A stretch of DNA of 64,000 nucleotides from Hemileia vastatrix (taxonomy: Eukaryota > Basidiomycota > Pucciniomycetes > Pucciniales > Zaghouaniaceae). The notes under the pieces are model-generated. The model worked only from the letters and a program-made list of their open reading frames with translations. It made no database searches and was not told the DNA's origin. The DNA lies in the NCBI GenBank assembly GCA_030280995.1, contig JASXTE010000016.1, positions 17,215,501 through 17,279,500 of the forward strand, read 5' to 3'. A program made the position numbers and the translations under genes. Of the stretch, positions 33,042-44,394 are shown piece after piece; positions within the stretch are counted from its first letter, which is position 1, and each line of letters starts with the position of its first letter.

Positions 33042-34445
33042 CTAGTCATCCAACAATTTCTTTAAACGTTCAATTTCCTCAACAGATTTATTAGCTTTAA
33101 CACATTCTATCAAGAAATCTTTCTTTTTGGAATTTTCTTCATGATCAAACTTATATTTCATCTGCTCTAATAGGTTTTGATGTTCAAGTGTTTTCTCTTC
33201 TTTTTTTGATTTTTCAATACTTAGAGTTAACTCAAACTTCTTCTCCTCCAAATCTTGGGCCGGATCATCCTTCCGTAAAGAGAGCTGGTACTTCCTCTCC
33301 TCCAAATCTTGGGCACGATCATCCTTCCATAAAGAGAGCTCGTACTTCCTCTCTTCCAAATCTTGTAGCCTATCATCCCTCGTTAAAGAGATTTCATATT
33401 TCTTCTTTTCAAAGCTTAGAGTCTTTTTAGAAATTTCTACTTGTTCTATAGTGATAATAAAAATTAATATAAAGTGTAAGAAAAGTAGAGTAAAGTAATA
33501 AGAGATATGGTATCACTTACCAGAATCACATTTCTCTAAAAATTGTTCCATAGACAAAAAAGGGGTTTGTGATGAAGTATCACTTTTTCATCTTCTTTGT
33601 GAGTGGAAATTTAGACTACTTGAAGCCCTACGCTTCTTTTTCAAGGTCATATTTTCCTCCTCATCATTGTCACTACCTTCAGACTCAGTTGATTGAGGAT
33701 CCTGGATTTGTTCATCAGCCTTTTAAGAAATAAGAAAAAGATAAGTAAATAAAAAATAGAAAAGATAAGATAAAAGAAAAAAGAAACAGAACTGAGTTAG
33801 ATTTGGTTGGGTTAAATCACCTATAGGATCTACAGAAAATATATCTAGATATGTCTCATTCAAATGAGGGGAGGCTTGAGTGGAGGAAGAGGATGGGAAA
33901 AGATTTGCTTCAACATCATGTTTGGAGATAGGATCTTCACCATCCAACATGTTTACAGGATTAACATCGGCTTGCTCTCCAAAAATTGCATCCATCTCTT
34001 TAAAGTAAGGACATAAAGAATCAAGTTTATTGTCTATGGATTTTATGCCCTTAGTTATATCGTTGTCAGTAACCCCGAAACCAGTGGAAGATGAAAGAGC
34101 CTTTGCCTTCTTGTATTTTGCTCGGTAGTTCTTGAATCATTCAGACATCTTTTTAGGCAAAAGATCAATCCTTCCCTTGGTCTTATTACGTAATTCATTT
34201 GCCATTAGAAGATAGCCATTAACTTTTGATGTGGGGGGCCGTCCTACTTTAGTGGCATACTCAGTACCAAAACAAGAATCATAGTTAGATTTGGTTTTCA
34301 GCCAGTTGATAAGAATGAGATAATCATCTTTTTTTAATTGAATGGTCTTTGATTTCTTGGCTGAGTGGGGGAAAGAGGAAGTAGTGGGAATTGAAGAACA
34401 ACTGGGTCATGGCTGCCTTTGAGAAGATCTAGGATGACGAGGCAT
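33042..34445 (-). pseudogene. Harbinger-1 Myb/trihelix-like accessory gene with coiled-coil repeats
   Basis: ATG at 34445-34443 begins MPRHPRSS. Residues of about 40-130 form a Myb/SANT-like unit: QLKKDDYLILINWLKTKSNY, GRPPTSKVNGYLLMANELRN, then MSE-stop-FKNYRAKYKKAKA. In PIF/Harbinger elements the Myb-like protein binds the ends and brings the transposase into the nucleus. An acidic middle (VNMLDGEDPISKHDVEANLF) and small introns (near 33830-33725 and 33520-33450) follow. The C-terminal coiled coil has three tandem copies of an 18-residue unit (DLEERKYELSLWKDDRAQ and variants) and ends IERLKKLLDD at TAG 33042. In-frame TGA codons stand at 34409-34407, 34139-34137 and 33590-33588. The arrangement is convergent with the oxygenase. 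Confidence 0.8.
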
Positions 34446-34848
34446 GTTATTATAAATGAAGATGAAAAGGAGCAGAAACAAGCAGATGAGATAGCAAGAT
34501 GAAAAGGAGCAGAATCAAATAGATGAAATGGGGAGAAATTCTGAGCGGATAGAATGAACAGGATGGGATGAGAATGGAAGTGCACAGCAAGGTAGAAGGC
34601 ATATCCAGGGAGTAGTCCAGGATGTGGTTATGGCAGAAAGTAGGTCAAGATGTGGTTATGACAGAAGGTTGTCCAAGATGTGGTTATGAAAAATTGAGTA
34701 AAAAAATGTCGGATAAGAGGTGAACATTGACATGTAAAGTGTCTAATAACCCAATTATTAGCAAAAATAATTGCGGAAGATAATTGGGGTATAAGGATTT
34801 TTATCTACAATTAATTTAATTGCTGATACCTGAACATTGATACCCCCT

Positions 34849-36923
34849 ATTTAGTTGTTTGTTACAGAAATACACCTAGGAATGGAATAGGGTCACAAAA
34901 CTGAGCTAGATATCTAGTTCACCATTCTTCCCCCCTGTGTTACTGTGATGAGAAAGATTAAAATTTGAGTCAAAAATTTAATTAAGAAAAATACAAAAAT
35001 TTTGAGCACATGTAAGAAGTGGGGCTAGGGAAGAAAGAATCTGATGTGCAGTGGATCAGGGGGATGTGGGTATTAGTGTGCTGAATTGTGGTTGGGGAGA
35101 TGGCACAAGAGTAGGAATTATTTGACCTCATGCTTGACATTTCCAACCCCAAGTCTGCCATTTATGATAGCAGCTTGGTATGGGACTTTGAGACTGAAGT
35201 CTTGCAGGTGTATATGGTAATGTTTGACACCCCCTAATATTTTGCTTTAAATGAACAATAGTACATGCTCTAGTCTCTGTCAGATTAGATGTGACCCATG
35301 TCCCATGTGGTCCAAGTGATCTTCACATTGAATTTAAGCATGAGCTAACTCTTTCCATGGTAAAATTAGATAATGTTGTTCTTAGGCTAAGTTTCAATTT
35401 TTGTACATCCCCTGAACAAAATAAAATCATCCCTTTTATGCATAATTTGTATTTTTGCTAATTCGTTGTCCTTTCATGCAGCCATCATTTTACCAATACC
35501 CTTGAAGTCATTGTGATTTTGATTCTTTACTTTACACTCTTTCATTTTGTAAGCCCAATTTCTTATTACTTGAAAACCTGGCCTAGTCACAAGCTAATTG
35601 AAAAAAATTTACTAAAAAATTTACTTTTTTGCCTCATGTTTCTAAACTTTGACTTTTTCTAGCATCTCATGCCCAGATGAACATCACAAGCCAGAAGAAG
35701 AGTAGCACAAGAATAAATGAGGCTTATATCAGGCTGCCAATTGCCCATTTAACCTCACTATCCTATTAATGTTCTCAAAATTCCATCCCTTGAAGAGCGT
35801 CGAAACCCTACTGGTGGATTACCTGCAATATACACTAAACTTATTTATTTTATTTTTTTTGCCTCAGTTTTTTCATTTCTCAAAGTTTTTTTTTGTTAAT
35901 TTTCATTGTCGCTAGTGGACTACCAGATGGTTGAAGTCTTAGACTGAAATGGTCCTGCTTTAAAGATGTCAAACTTCACTTGTTTTCAAAGAAAATGATT
36001 AAAAATAAAAAACACTGAAATGCTTATTTTTTCACATTGTTAATTTACAAGTACTATTTAACCAGAATATTAAGTTTACAGTTCGAAAGAAATTTATTCA
36101 CTGAGTTATGCTAAACAGAGATGTAATGGATCTTTTTGTCTAGCCACTGTAACGTACTCACCAAAAAAGTATTAAAATGTTCTTCTGGATGGTTAGCTTT
36201 ATCGTAAAACTTGTATTTCCATTTAATTTGGTAAATTACATTCTGAAAGTGGAATATCTCAAAAATTTAATCTGTGGAATTAATATCCCAAACTAGTTAC
36301 AGCACTTTGAAGCTAGTGGTACACTATAAGACTTTACAAGCAGCAAAAACTTGTGCCTGTAAGTGCTTAATGCCTTTACAGTTAAGACACAAGTAAGCTG
36401 GGGTGAATATTTTTACCTGGACTTGTTCAGCATTATATGATGAAATCATACAATGATTCCTGCTTGTGTGGCTAAGTTATAGATAGGGATTTATCACTGA
36501 ACTGTTCAAGACTTCTCCAACTTTTTCATGCCACTGAAATGAGATATGACATTTTGAATTTTTTCATGCATGACACACGCCTATCATGGGTGTTTTTGTG
36601 GAGCCAGAATGAGTGGAAAGTGATGTGAATTGAGATGGTGATAAACAGATGTGGTTAAAGCATAGGCCCATCTGACATGGAGCCTGTGCGGAGGTTAGGG
36701 ATTTGCGCAAATGATTGGTAGGTATAAAGCTCCATTATTTTACAGATAATAAAATTATAAACAAATCTTCTACTCTCACTAATTTACAGAATAAGAAAAG
36801 AATATTGTATGAGAGGGTCTCGGAACAAAAACATAATTTGGATGCATTCATATATGTGATAGCCTAGTGGGACAAGCGAATGATTATTCACATGTTTACA
36901 TACATCAATGGTTAAATCAACTT
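34849..36923. other. Region between Harbinger-1 and BUD22, no gene recognised
   Basis: AT-rich. At 35225-35235 TGACACCCCCT, followed by AAT, equals the end of a Harbinger TIR like that of Harbinger-2, without a partner. A short frame at about 35775-35850 (NVLKIPSLEERRNPTGGLPA) looks coding but is isolated. Confidence 0.4.
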
Positions 36924-38809
36924 TCAGTCAAAAACTATTTTTTTCCCAACTTGACCTTTTCCAAGAGTGGCCAAATGTATAGCTTCATTCTGCTTCATTT
37001 TTGCTTCCCAGCTTGGATGTAGTTTGCTACTGCCTGTAGGTGCAAGTTTTGTAGCTGAGACGGGATTACTAGGCTGCCGTCCGGAATCATGTCGATTGGC
37101 TTTAAGTTGCTCAGATGAAGATTGATTGAATTGCTTTTGTTTTCCTAGCCCAGTACTAGCTGTCGTAGTAGAGTTTTGTTTAAATTTCTCTTGGTTGACT
37201 TTAAAATTAGTTTTGGTACTATGTGTTGAAAATTTCGAATTTTTGGAATGAAAATGTTCAAGATGACGTGGAGAACGAACTTTTGCAAGATGTTTAGCTG
37301 ATTTGCCGTACTTTTTTTCCCAGATACTGAAATTGAAAGTTTAAATCAGAAGCAGGTTAAGAGATTAAAAAGAATAAAGTCATTGTCGTCACTATCTAAG
37401 CTGCAATCCTGATTATTGATAAAGAGAAAGGAGACAAATAATACGCACATCCTTCTAGCTCTCTGTCCTCTTCTATTTTTACGACCACGTTCATTTTCCA
37501 TTTTTTCAAATTCTTTATCTTCATCATCGCTGGCATCTGAATCACCTTTGACATATCCAGCAGAAAGAGATGGCAAAAATGTTGAACTGTACGTTTTTGA
37601 AGTATTTTGTGGGGAAGTTTTCGAATGAAGTTTACGCAATTTCGGTACTGAGATACGTGATTCAGATTGTGAACCCTCAGAGCCGGAATAATCCCTGTTT
37701 GGGTCATCTGAAAGATAAGATTCAGAATCCTCATCATCTGACTCGGGAGAATTGAAGCTTAGCGGGTTGGTGTCATTTTCTTCAAAAGCTTCTAGCTCCC
37801 TTTGAATTTCTGAATCTCGATCACTCTGTTCATCTTCCGATGATTCACTTGTATTGTCCATTGAATGTCTGATATTTTCCACCGAGGTTGATGATAATGA
37901 GTCCTCCTCGAGGTTCAGGCCATAGAGTTTCTGGGAGTCTACGCTGACATTTGTTTTTTCTGGTGAACGATCAGCAGCTGCAGCTAGAGTTTTAATGCCG
38001 GTGGTAACTTTTAGGATTTGTTGCTTAAAACATTCAGCAAGATGTCTGTCACTCAAGATACGATTAACAGATTTCTCAAATTGCAAGTCTGTAGAAGCTT
38101 TAGTGCTCGTTAAGCGAGAGTGAGAATTAAAAACACGGTCTATGAGGGGTTTCAACTGATTGTAAAAGGAGGTAGAAGGATCAAGATATTTGATAGCGGG
38201 ATCGCGGAGGAGACGAGAGCGAAGAGTTTTTGAAACCAATGATCGGGTGTTGAGGTCCTATTTTTACGATGGGTAAACGTGATGAAATAACATAGAATTT
38301 TTGAGATTAACAAAAATAAAAATAAAAATTGTTTAAATACTTTGATGTGAGCAAGTTGGGCTTCAAATTCTTGGATAAGACCAACGTCACTATTTTGGGT
38401 ATTGCTGCTCTGTCTGGGAAAAAAATAAAATTTTACAAAGAATAAAACAATTAGTAATCATATTTTTCCTGAAGATGAATTAAAAACCCTTGCCGATTCT
38501 ATGATAATTACCTAACTTTTTTCAGCTTTCGAATGAGATGTTGAATCTCATAGGTCCTTACTTTCTTGGCTTCCTTTACAACCTCTTTCATTGATTGTTT
38601 CTAGAAATGACACGAAAGATGTTTATTTTTTGAGGAAAAATTTAGATTTAACCTAGCGAAGATGAGAATAGTTGAGCCTTTGCAGGCGAGAATAACAATC
38701 TCACCACCAATCGTTTAATCTTTGTTTTTTTTGAATCTTTTTCATTTAGGTTTCTTTTTCCGCGTTTTCTCTTACGACTAGAATTCTCCTGAATATCACC
38801 TTTTGCCAT
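36924..38809 (-). CDS. BUD22: BUD22/SRFBP1-family ribosome biogenesis protein, five exons
   Basis: The spliced minus-strand model is 38809-38653, 38584-38512, 38413-38341, 38257-37449 and 37326-36924, all with GT...AG introns. It gives 504 residues; budding-yeast Bud22 is about 520. BUD22 proteins act in the nucleolus in 18S rRNA maturation and the small-subunit pathway. Visible features are a basic N-terminus (MAKGDIQENSSRKRKRGKR), a helical segment (EVVKEAKKVRTYEIQHLIRK), then DLNTRSLVSKTLRSRLLRD. A Ser/Asp/Glu-rich low-complexity middle follows (about 160-260). The family C-terminal signature is ENERGRKNRRGQRARR joined to IIWEKKYGKSAKHL, then KLHPSWEAKMKQ, ending GKKIVFD and TGA. Exons 2-5 keep phase exactly. 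The exon 1/2 junction is less certain: a second acceptor at 38601 would restore KQSMKEVV but shift frame. This is the only evident host gene. Confidence 0.88.
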
Positions 38810-39409
38810 AATTTCAAAAACCTTCAACTTTGAAAATTTTAGAATATTCACAGGGAGGCGAAATAAGTGTAGTTTCAGCAAAATATGCATATGCCCATTG
38901 ACAATATGGATTCCACTTTGCATAATTAAATTGCATGAATTAAATTATCAATGCGAGCAGAACTGCGTCATGTTTGCATAATTACGCCCCCCTACAAGCA
39001 ACATGCGTGATATCATGCATTACTCTTGCATGACATGTGCGAGATCAGTTGCCCCATTTTGTTACGTGACATAATGTTTTGTTTTTGCGTGCGGGACATT
39101 GCCACCCAAAAAATAAACGTGACACAGTTTTGCCCATAGCGTATGAACTGCTCTTTTTAAAATTTAACAAAAATTTGATCTATTCTTATACAACACCTTT
39201 CATAAAGCTTGGTGGGTTTTCGTTTTAGGAAAAGCTAGTCGGACGCACCATACACAGCAGTCATACACTATTTTTGCAAAAAGATAAATCTTATTTTGTT
39301 TCTGGGTCAAATTAAGCAAATATTTCTTTATTTTCACTTTAAAAAGGTCACCTTTTAAGCTATTTTCTTTTTTGTCTCCTTTGGACACCTTGTGTCAAGA
39401 GGTGCTTTA
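38810..39409 (-). promoter_or_regulatory. Upstream region of BUD22
   Basis: About 600 bp without a convincing gene. It contains GC-richer patches with GCATGA/TCATGC and GTGACATAA motifs (38990-39130) that could be regulatory. A 62-codon minus-strand frame at 39388 starts MSKGDKKENS, slightly like the BUD22 start MAKGDIQENS, but the rest differs. Confidence 0.35.
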
Positions 39410-41110
39410 GGTTTAAAATATTTTATGGCAGTCCAATGGCAATGAAAGGTGAGGAAAACTCAGGATTTCAAAAGAGGTACATATTTTTTATCTCTATATT
39501 TGAGTACTCAATGAAATAGTAAAAAATTATTATTACTATTACTTTAAAAGCTTAGAAGTAGATAGATGTAAGTACTAAGGATATCAGCCAGATGTCTAGA
39601 AGAGGAAGAGGAAAAGGGAAAAAATGGAGAGGAGGAGGAGAAGAAGATAGGGGCAGAAATAAAATAATAATAAAAAGTTTTAATTATTCTAAGAGAAAAG
39701 GCAACGAGGACTACTTGGGACTTGACACAATACTGAGGGCTATAAAATTATAAAATATATATTTTAAATAAGAGTTATTTCAATGCATGGTAAACACTGT
39801 TATTATTACTAGACTTATTGCAACCTTTAGTTATGTATATAAACTTAAATTAGATTTATAATACTAATAAAAATAATAATAATGTATTATATTAAAAATA
39901 TATTCAAGATTGAGTGTATAATAAATGATGGGCTAAAGGGGATTACCCAAGGCCCTTTTATAGACCAGGGGACCTCTGAGGCGCCACAAATCAGTATATA
40001 CAAAATAGTAATAAGCAAAAACAAGAATATAAAAGAATATAAATGAAACATAGATATTAAGAGAAAAACATGAAACATTTAACTAAACCCATGAATAAGT
40101 AACTAATTTTCCCACCATAAGTTCCCAAACCAGTTAAGTAAAATAGTGAGTAACTAAGTAAGCCTGAAACATAAGAACTGTGAGAAAAAGAATCCAAAAC
40201 AGACATTACAGTAGGATGTAAAGGGTTTAATTAAAACAAATAGAATTATTATCACGCAAAAATTCATGTAATCAATTTAATCCAGTATAAAGCAATTTTA
40301 ATTAATTGTTTTAACTATGTAATTAATTCAATAATTAGTTTAAATGAAACATATAATTAATTTAATGATATTTCTAATTTAAAGTGAGAATTTTAATACC
40401 ATATTATTAAATAAGTGTTATAATTTATTTAATAATTTTACTGACACAATTAAAGGTCAAAAAAGCGCCCAATATTATTGTTTAATAATGTATGAAAAAG
40501 GTTTATTTAATATATAAATTTAATTAATTAATTTAATTATATTATAAGTTAATTTTAAACTTATAGTTACAATATATGTTTATAATTAATTAATTATAAA
40601 TTTGTATATATTAAATACATAAAAAATGCGCCATAATTTATAGAATATATATCATGCTTAATTTAAATGTATAAATAATTTATATAATAATAAAATTAAT
40701 ATAATATTTATATATATTTAATAAAATAATTATATCATTTCATTATGCAATATAAGATTAATTTATATACATAATAAGCAAATTTTTACGCCCTCTTTTA
40801 GTTACAATAAATTGACATAAAATTTAGTGGGCTCCTGGTATAGCCTGGCTGACAAAGGAAGTAACAGTAGTAATAGATGTCATTTGTGTGTATATATTAA
40901 ATTTGTAAAGTCAAAATGGAATCAATCAAAACAGCCAGATTGAGATGCCTTCTATAGGCAAAAAGTAGAGAGACTACAGAATCAAAATCCTATATACACG
41001 ACTATTAGAGAAAGAGAAATTCCACAATTAGACATTTCAAATAATTAAAGTTGTTCTATAAAGAACGTACCCATATACAGTATTTATCTGTATATGTTCA
41101 TCTTTTTTGA
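39410..41110. repeat. LTR-like repeat, family 2, interrupted copy
   Basis: 39420-39581 (TTTTATGGCAGTCCAATGG) and 40860-41100 (CAAATAATTAAAGTTGTTC; GTACCCATATACAGTATTT) together correspond to 21990-22430. A solo LTR separates them. Confidence 0.65.
39582..40854 (-). mobile_element. Solo LTR (1273 bp) with AAGGA duplication
   Basis: Plus-strand ends are TATCAGCCAGATGTC (a mutated TGTCAG) and AGCCTGGCTGACA. The target duplication AAGGA is exact (39577-39581 and 40855-40859). A TATAAAAGGG motif on the minus strand (about 39965-39955) suggests a minus sense. No genes. Confidence 0.8.
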
Positions 41111-41159
41111 TTTTGAGCATGACTTCTGCAAAGTTGTTGCATTTAAAGAAAAGAGTTTA

Positions 41160-42171
41160 CACCAGGATTTAAATACAATTTAGGTATTTTATTAATGAGA
41201 ATTTGAGCAGGAGTACTTGGAACATATCAAAGCCAGAGCTCAAAAGGCTTTCTCTGAGTAACAGAATGAACAGTGCTATTATAAGCAAATTACATACCAG
41301 GAAGTAAGGTGACCCAATAATGAGTGAACCTGTCATTGTCTTTTTACTCAAAGCCAAAGGCAAAATACCTTCTTATCATGTCCTCCAAAATCTGAATCAT
41401 TCTTTCAGCTAATCCATTAGTCTGGGGGTGATTGGCAGTAGAAAGCTTCAGATTGGAACCACAAAAATTCATCAGAGACATTAAAAATTCAGAAGTAAGT
41501 TTAAGGTCTCTGTCGGAGATTATGGATTTGGAGAAACCAACAGTATTAAACATATGAGACCACAAGAAGAAGGCTAATTCTTTAGTGGAAGCATCTTTGT
41601 GAGTAGGGATGAATTTACACATTTTTGTAAATCTGTCCACAACAACCCAGAAAGATTTATAACTGTCTTTCCCAGCAATGGGAAATCCTGTTACAAAATC
41701 CATGTTTATAATCTGCCATGGTGCATCAGGAGATTCAATATGTTGCATCAATCCAGCTCTTTTTCCAAATAATCTTTTTTATTTCTGGAAAGAATCACAG
41801 GACTCAACATATATTTTGGTATCTTCAGACATATTAGCCCACCAAGCAGTGTTCTGAATTCTAATTTTTTTTTCAAGGTAAAAGTGTCCTGCCAGTATGT
41901 CTTCATGACAAATAATCAAGATGATTTCTTTCATAGAAAGAGGAATAACAATAAAATTATTCAACTTTCTTCTATAATAGAAGTAGCCTTCATCAATTGA
42001 AAATTTACCTTCTTCCAAAGCAACCTGGTACTTTGGTGAGAGGCTTTTAATTAATGCTTGTATTGAAGCAATCTTTGGATCATTTAATATAGTACACAGC
42101 TTTTTTAAGTCAATGATTTTATCATATGAATCCGGAATAAGCTGTAATAGCTCTTCCTCCATATCAATCAC
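41160..42171 (-). pseudogene. Gypsy-2 integrase
   Basis: The frame at 42171-41779 ends in a zinc-binding H-H-C-C-like part (CHEDILAGHFYLEKKI, WWANMSEDTKIYVESCDSFQ). The frame at 41751-41344 is the core: WQIINMDFVTGFPIAGKDSY, VVDRFTKMCKFIPT, SKSIISDRDLKLTSEFL, STANHPQTNGLAERMIQILE. The Asp, Asp and Glu of the D-D-E triad are all in place. Stops break the joint between the frames and the C-terminal end (41363-41169). Confidence 0.88.
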
Positions 42172-42900
42172 ATATATCCTATGAATGTGAACTCATTCAT
42201 CCTCAGGATCATATACAGGATTAGATTCATCATTTGGCAAAGGTAACCTTGATAACATATCCACATTTAAGTGAACAATACCAGCCCTATGAATTATTTT
42301 CATCCTTCCTCTGTATTCCTGAATAGCCAGCTGCCATCTGAACATTTGTCTGTTAGGTTTTTATAAGTTTAAGAGGGACTTTACTGCACTGAAGTCAGTG
42401 AAAAGTTCAAATTTCTGGTCATCCAGATAATAATGTAGTTTCTCCAAAGCCCACACCACTGCCAAACACTCAAGTTGAGTGGTACCATTTTTCAGTTCAA
42501 TATTTCACAAGGTCCTTGAAATATAACAAATTACTACTTCTGATACTTTGTCATTAATAACTTGTTTTTGATGGAGAGAAGAACCAAGGCCAATGAAACT
42601 GGCATCAGTGTTCAAAAAATGTTTGAGTAAAGTCAGGCAAGGCTAGAATTTGTGCTGACATAAAACAATGTTTCATAGTGTCAAAAGCTCTTTGTCTTTC
42701 ACTGTTCCAGAAAAAAGCAACATCTTTTCAAGTTGATTGGGTGAGGGGTAATGCTATAACTTGATAATTTTTAATATATTGAATAAAGTATCCACACATT
42801 CCAAAAATACTTTGAAGCTCTCTGACTGTAGTAGGATCTTATACCTGTTGTATGGCTTCCACTTTGTTCTGACAAACACATATCTTTAATCCTGAGACAT
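42172..42900 (-). pseudogene. Gypsy-2 RNase H region
   Basis: On the minus strand short patches recall gypsy RNase H and the thumb region: FLEHTDASFIGLGSSLHQK around 42600-42550 (degenerate), ECLAVVWALEKLHYYLDDQK at about 42460-42400, and a LSRLPLPNDE-like segment near 42230. Stops are frequent. Confidence 0.6.
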
Positions 42901-43441
42901 AATGGCCAAGCATTTTCTAAGAATGAAAACCAAATTTACCTTTTTTGAAAGAAAGTGTCATATTTATCTCATCCATCTTATGGAACACTTTACACAGGTG
43001 GTTAATGTGGTCCTCAAATGTCTTTGAGAATATGATGATATCATCAATATAAACCATTAGCCATCCTTCAATAATTTTTTGATGGAATTTGTTATCCATA
43101 ACTTTTTGAAACACTGAAGGGGAAAATTTGGGGCCAAATGGCATCTTAATTTACTTATAAATACCAATATGAGTAGCAATCATTAGAAAATTCTGTGAAT
43201 TTTTCTCATCAGGTACCTGGTGATATCCCCTATTACCATCTAAACAGCTGATATATTTAGCACCTTGTAGGGTAGCATTGATAGAGATTTTTCTTGGTAA
43301 AAAATAGATATCATTTACAGTATAAGTATTCAATGCTCTATAATCACTAAATAATCTGGCTTTATCTTTCTCATAAGAAATTACGACAGGTGAGATAACA
43401 CAATGTTTAGGTGTTTTAACAACCTTTTCAATAATATTCAT
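42901..43441 (-). pseudogene. Gypsy-2 reverse transcriptase core
   Basis: The frame at 43441-43151 reads FSDYRALNTYTVNDIYFLPR, SINATLQGAKYISCLDGNRG and YHQVPDE. The frame at 43144-42917 reads MPFGPKFSPSVFQKVMDNKF, LMVYIDDIIIFSKTFEDHIN and HLCKVFHKM. YIDD is the active site. A stop separates the two frames. The order and motifs are standard Ty3/gypsy. Confidence 0.9.
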
Positions 43442-43443
43442 TT

Positions 43444-44286
43444 TTAAAATGGTAGAGATATGACTTCAATTTCTTTTCTCTTTGTGGGGAAAGCAGAATA
43501 AGGCTTCTTCTTTAAACTAGGTGGTATTTCACTTAATGGGCAAGCTAATGAGAGCTTCATTTCTTCTTTTGCCAATCCTAATTCATGTGACCCATGAGCA
43601 AAGGCCATAGGAAAAGATTTTATCAATTGAATAATGGAATCTTTTTCCTTACCAGAAAGTTGTTCTCCAAAAGAAGCAGTGTCAATTTCAGACAAAAGGG
43701 AAGGCATTTCTTTTGTAGATCTTCCTTTATATTGACTTACAGAATGAAATGTGTTCAATCCTGGTGTTAATAATTTTTTTGGGGAGGAAATTTTAAATTT
43801 TCTCTTCCCATTAAACCCCATTGTGAGGAATAGGGTTGAGGGATCAAGATTAATGCCATATTTGGTTAATATATCATTTCCCACAATTAACCAATTGCTT
43901 AAGTTATCATTTTTCATAACTACAAAGTCACACATAGCTCTTACCAAGCCATTGTTATTTTTGAAAAATACTGTAGCTTTGTATTTACCAATGGGGGACA
44001 AAACAGATCCATAACCTCTCCAATTTTCAGAATTGATAGGCATAAGTTTTGATTTACAATCATGATCAACTGAAGCAGGTGCTTTCTCAGATACATAATT
44101 TCCTCTAGAACCAGAGTCAAAAACAACCTCAATGTTATTTCCATTAATCAATACATGTGCCTTAAGAGGGGAAATAATAATTAAGGTTACCTCAAGATTT
44201 CTTATGATTTCAGCATCAACTGTGGACAAATAATTGTTATCAATGTCAATATCTTTAAAATATTGAATATCTTCCTCCAGAATCAA
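43444..44286 (-). pseudogene. Gypsy-2 aspartic protease and linker
   Basis: A 280-codon open frame. EVVFDSGSRGNYVSEKA contains the catalytic D-S-G, with surrounding text (PLKAHVLINGN; NNGLVRAMCDFVVM; NWLIVGNDILTKYGINLDPS) typical of gypsy retropepsins. A linker follows, ending in a reverse-transcriptase-proximal phrase (LSLACPLSEIPPSLKKKPYS). It is the best preserved part of Gypsy-2. The upstream end abuts solo LTR copy B. Confidence 0.85.
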
Positions 44287-44394
44287 GATTTCCTGGTTAG
44301 ACTCAAAAAATATTTTGCTGGCACAATCACTTGAAGTATCATTGAGTGCAAATGGTTCATCATTAGGCTTTTCTGTGTTTTCAACAAGGTTTAT

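Larger units (their letters stand above)
28634..34848 (+). mobile_element. Harbinger-1: complete PIF/Harbinger element carrying a Tet-like oxygenase
   Basis: Perfect 20-bp TIRs: AGGGGGTATCAATGTTCAGG at 28634-28653 and its exact complement at 34829-34848. The flanking 3-bp direct repeat is ATT (28631-28633 and 34849-34851). Total length is 6215 bp. Contents in order are transposase (+), T-rich spacer with internal repeats, Tet-like oxygenase (+), tandem AATAAA repeats and Myb/trihelix-like gene (-). PIF/Harbinger elements normally encode a DDE transposase and a separate Myb/SANT-like protein; the oxygenase is the unusual addition. All three genes carry stops or lost residues, so the copy is immobile by itself, although the perfect TIRs could be used in trans. 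Confidence 0.9.

Noticed and set aside
39200..39388. Minus-strand frame starting MSKGDKKENS, similar to the BUD22 N-terminus
   Set aside because: Similarity ends after about ten residues and DNA similarity is weak; a duplicated first exon is not supported.
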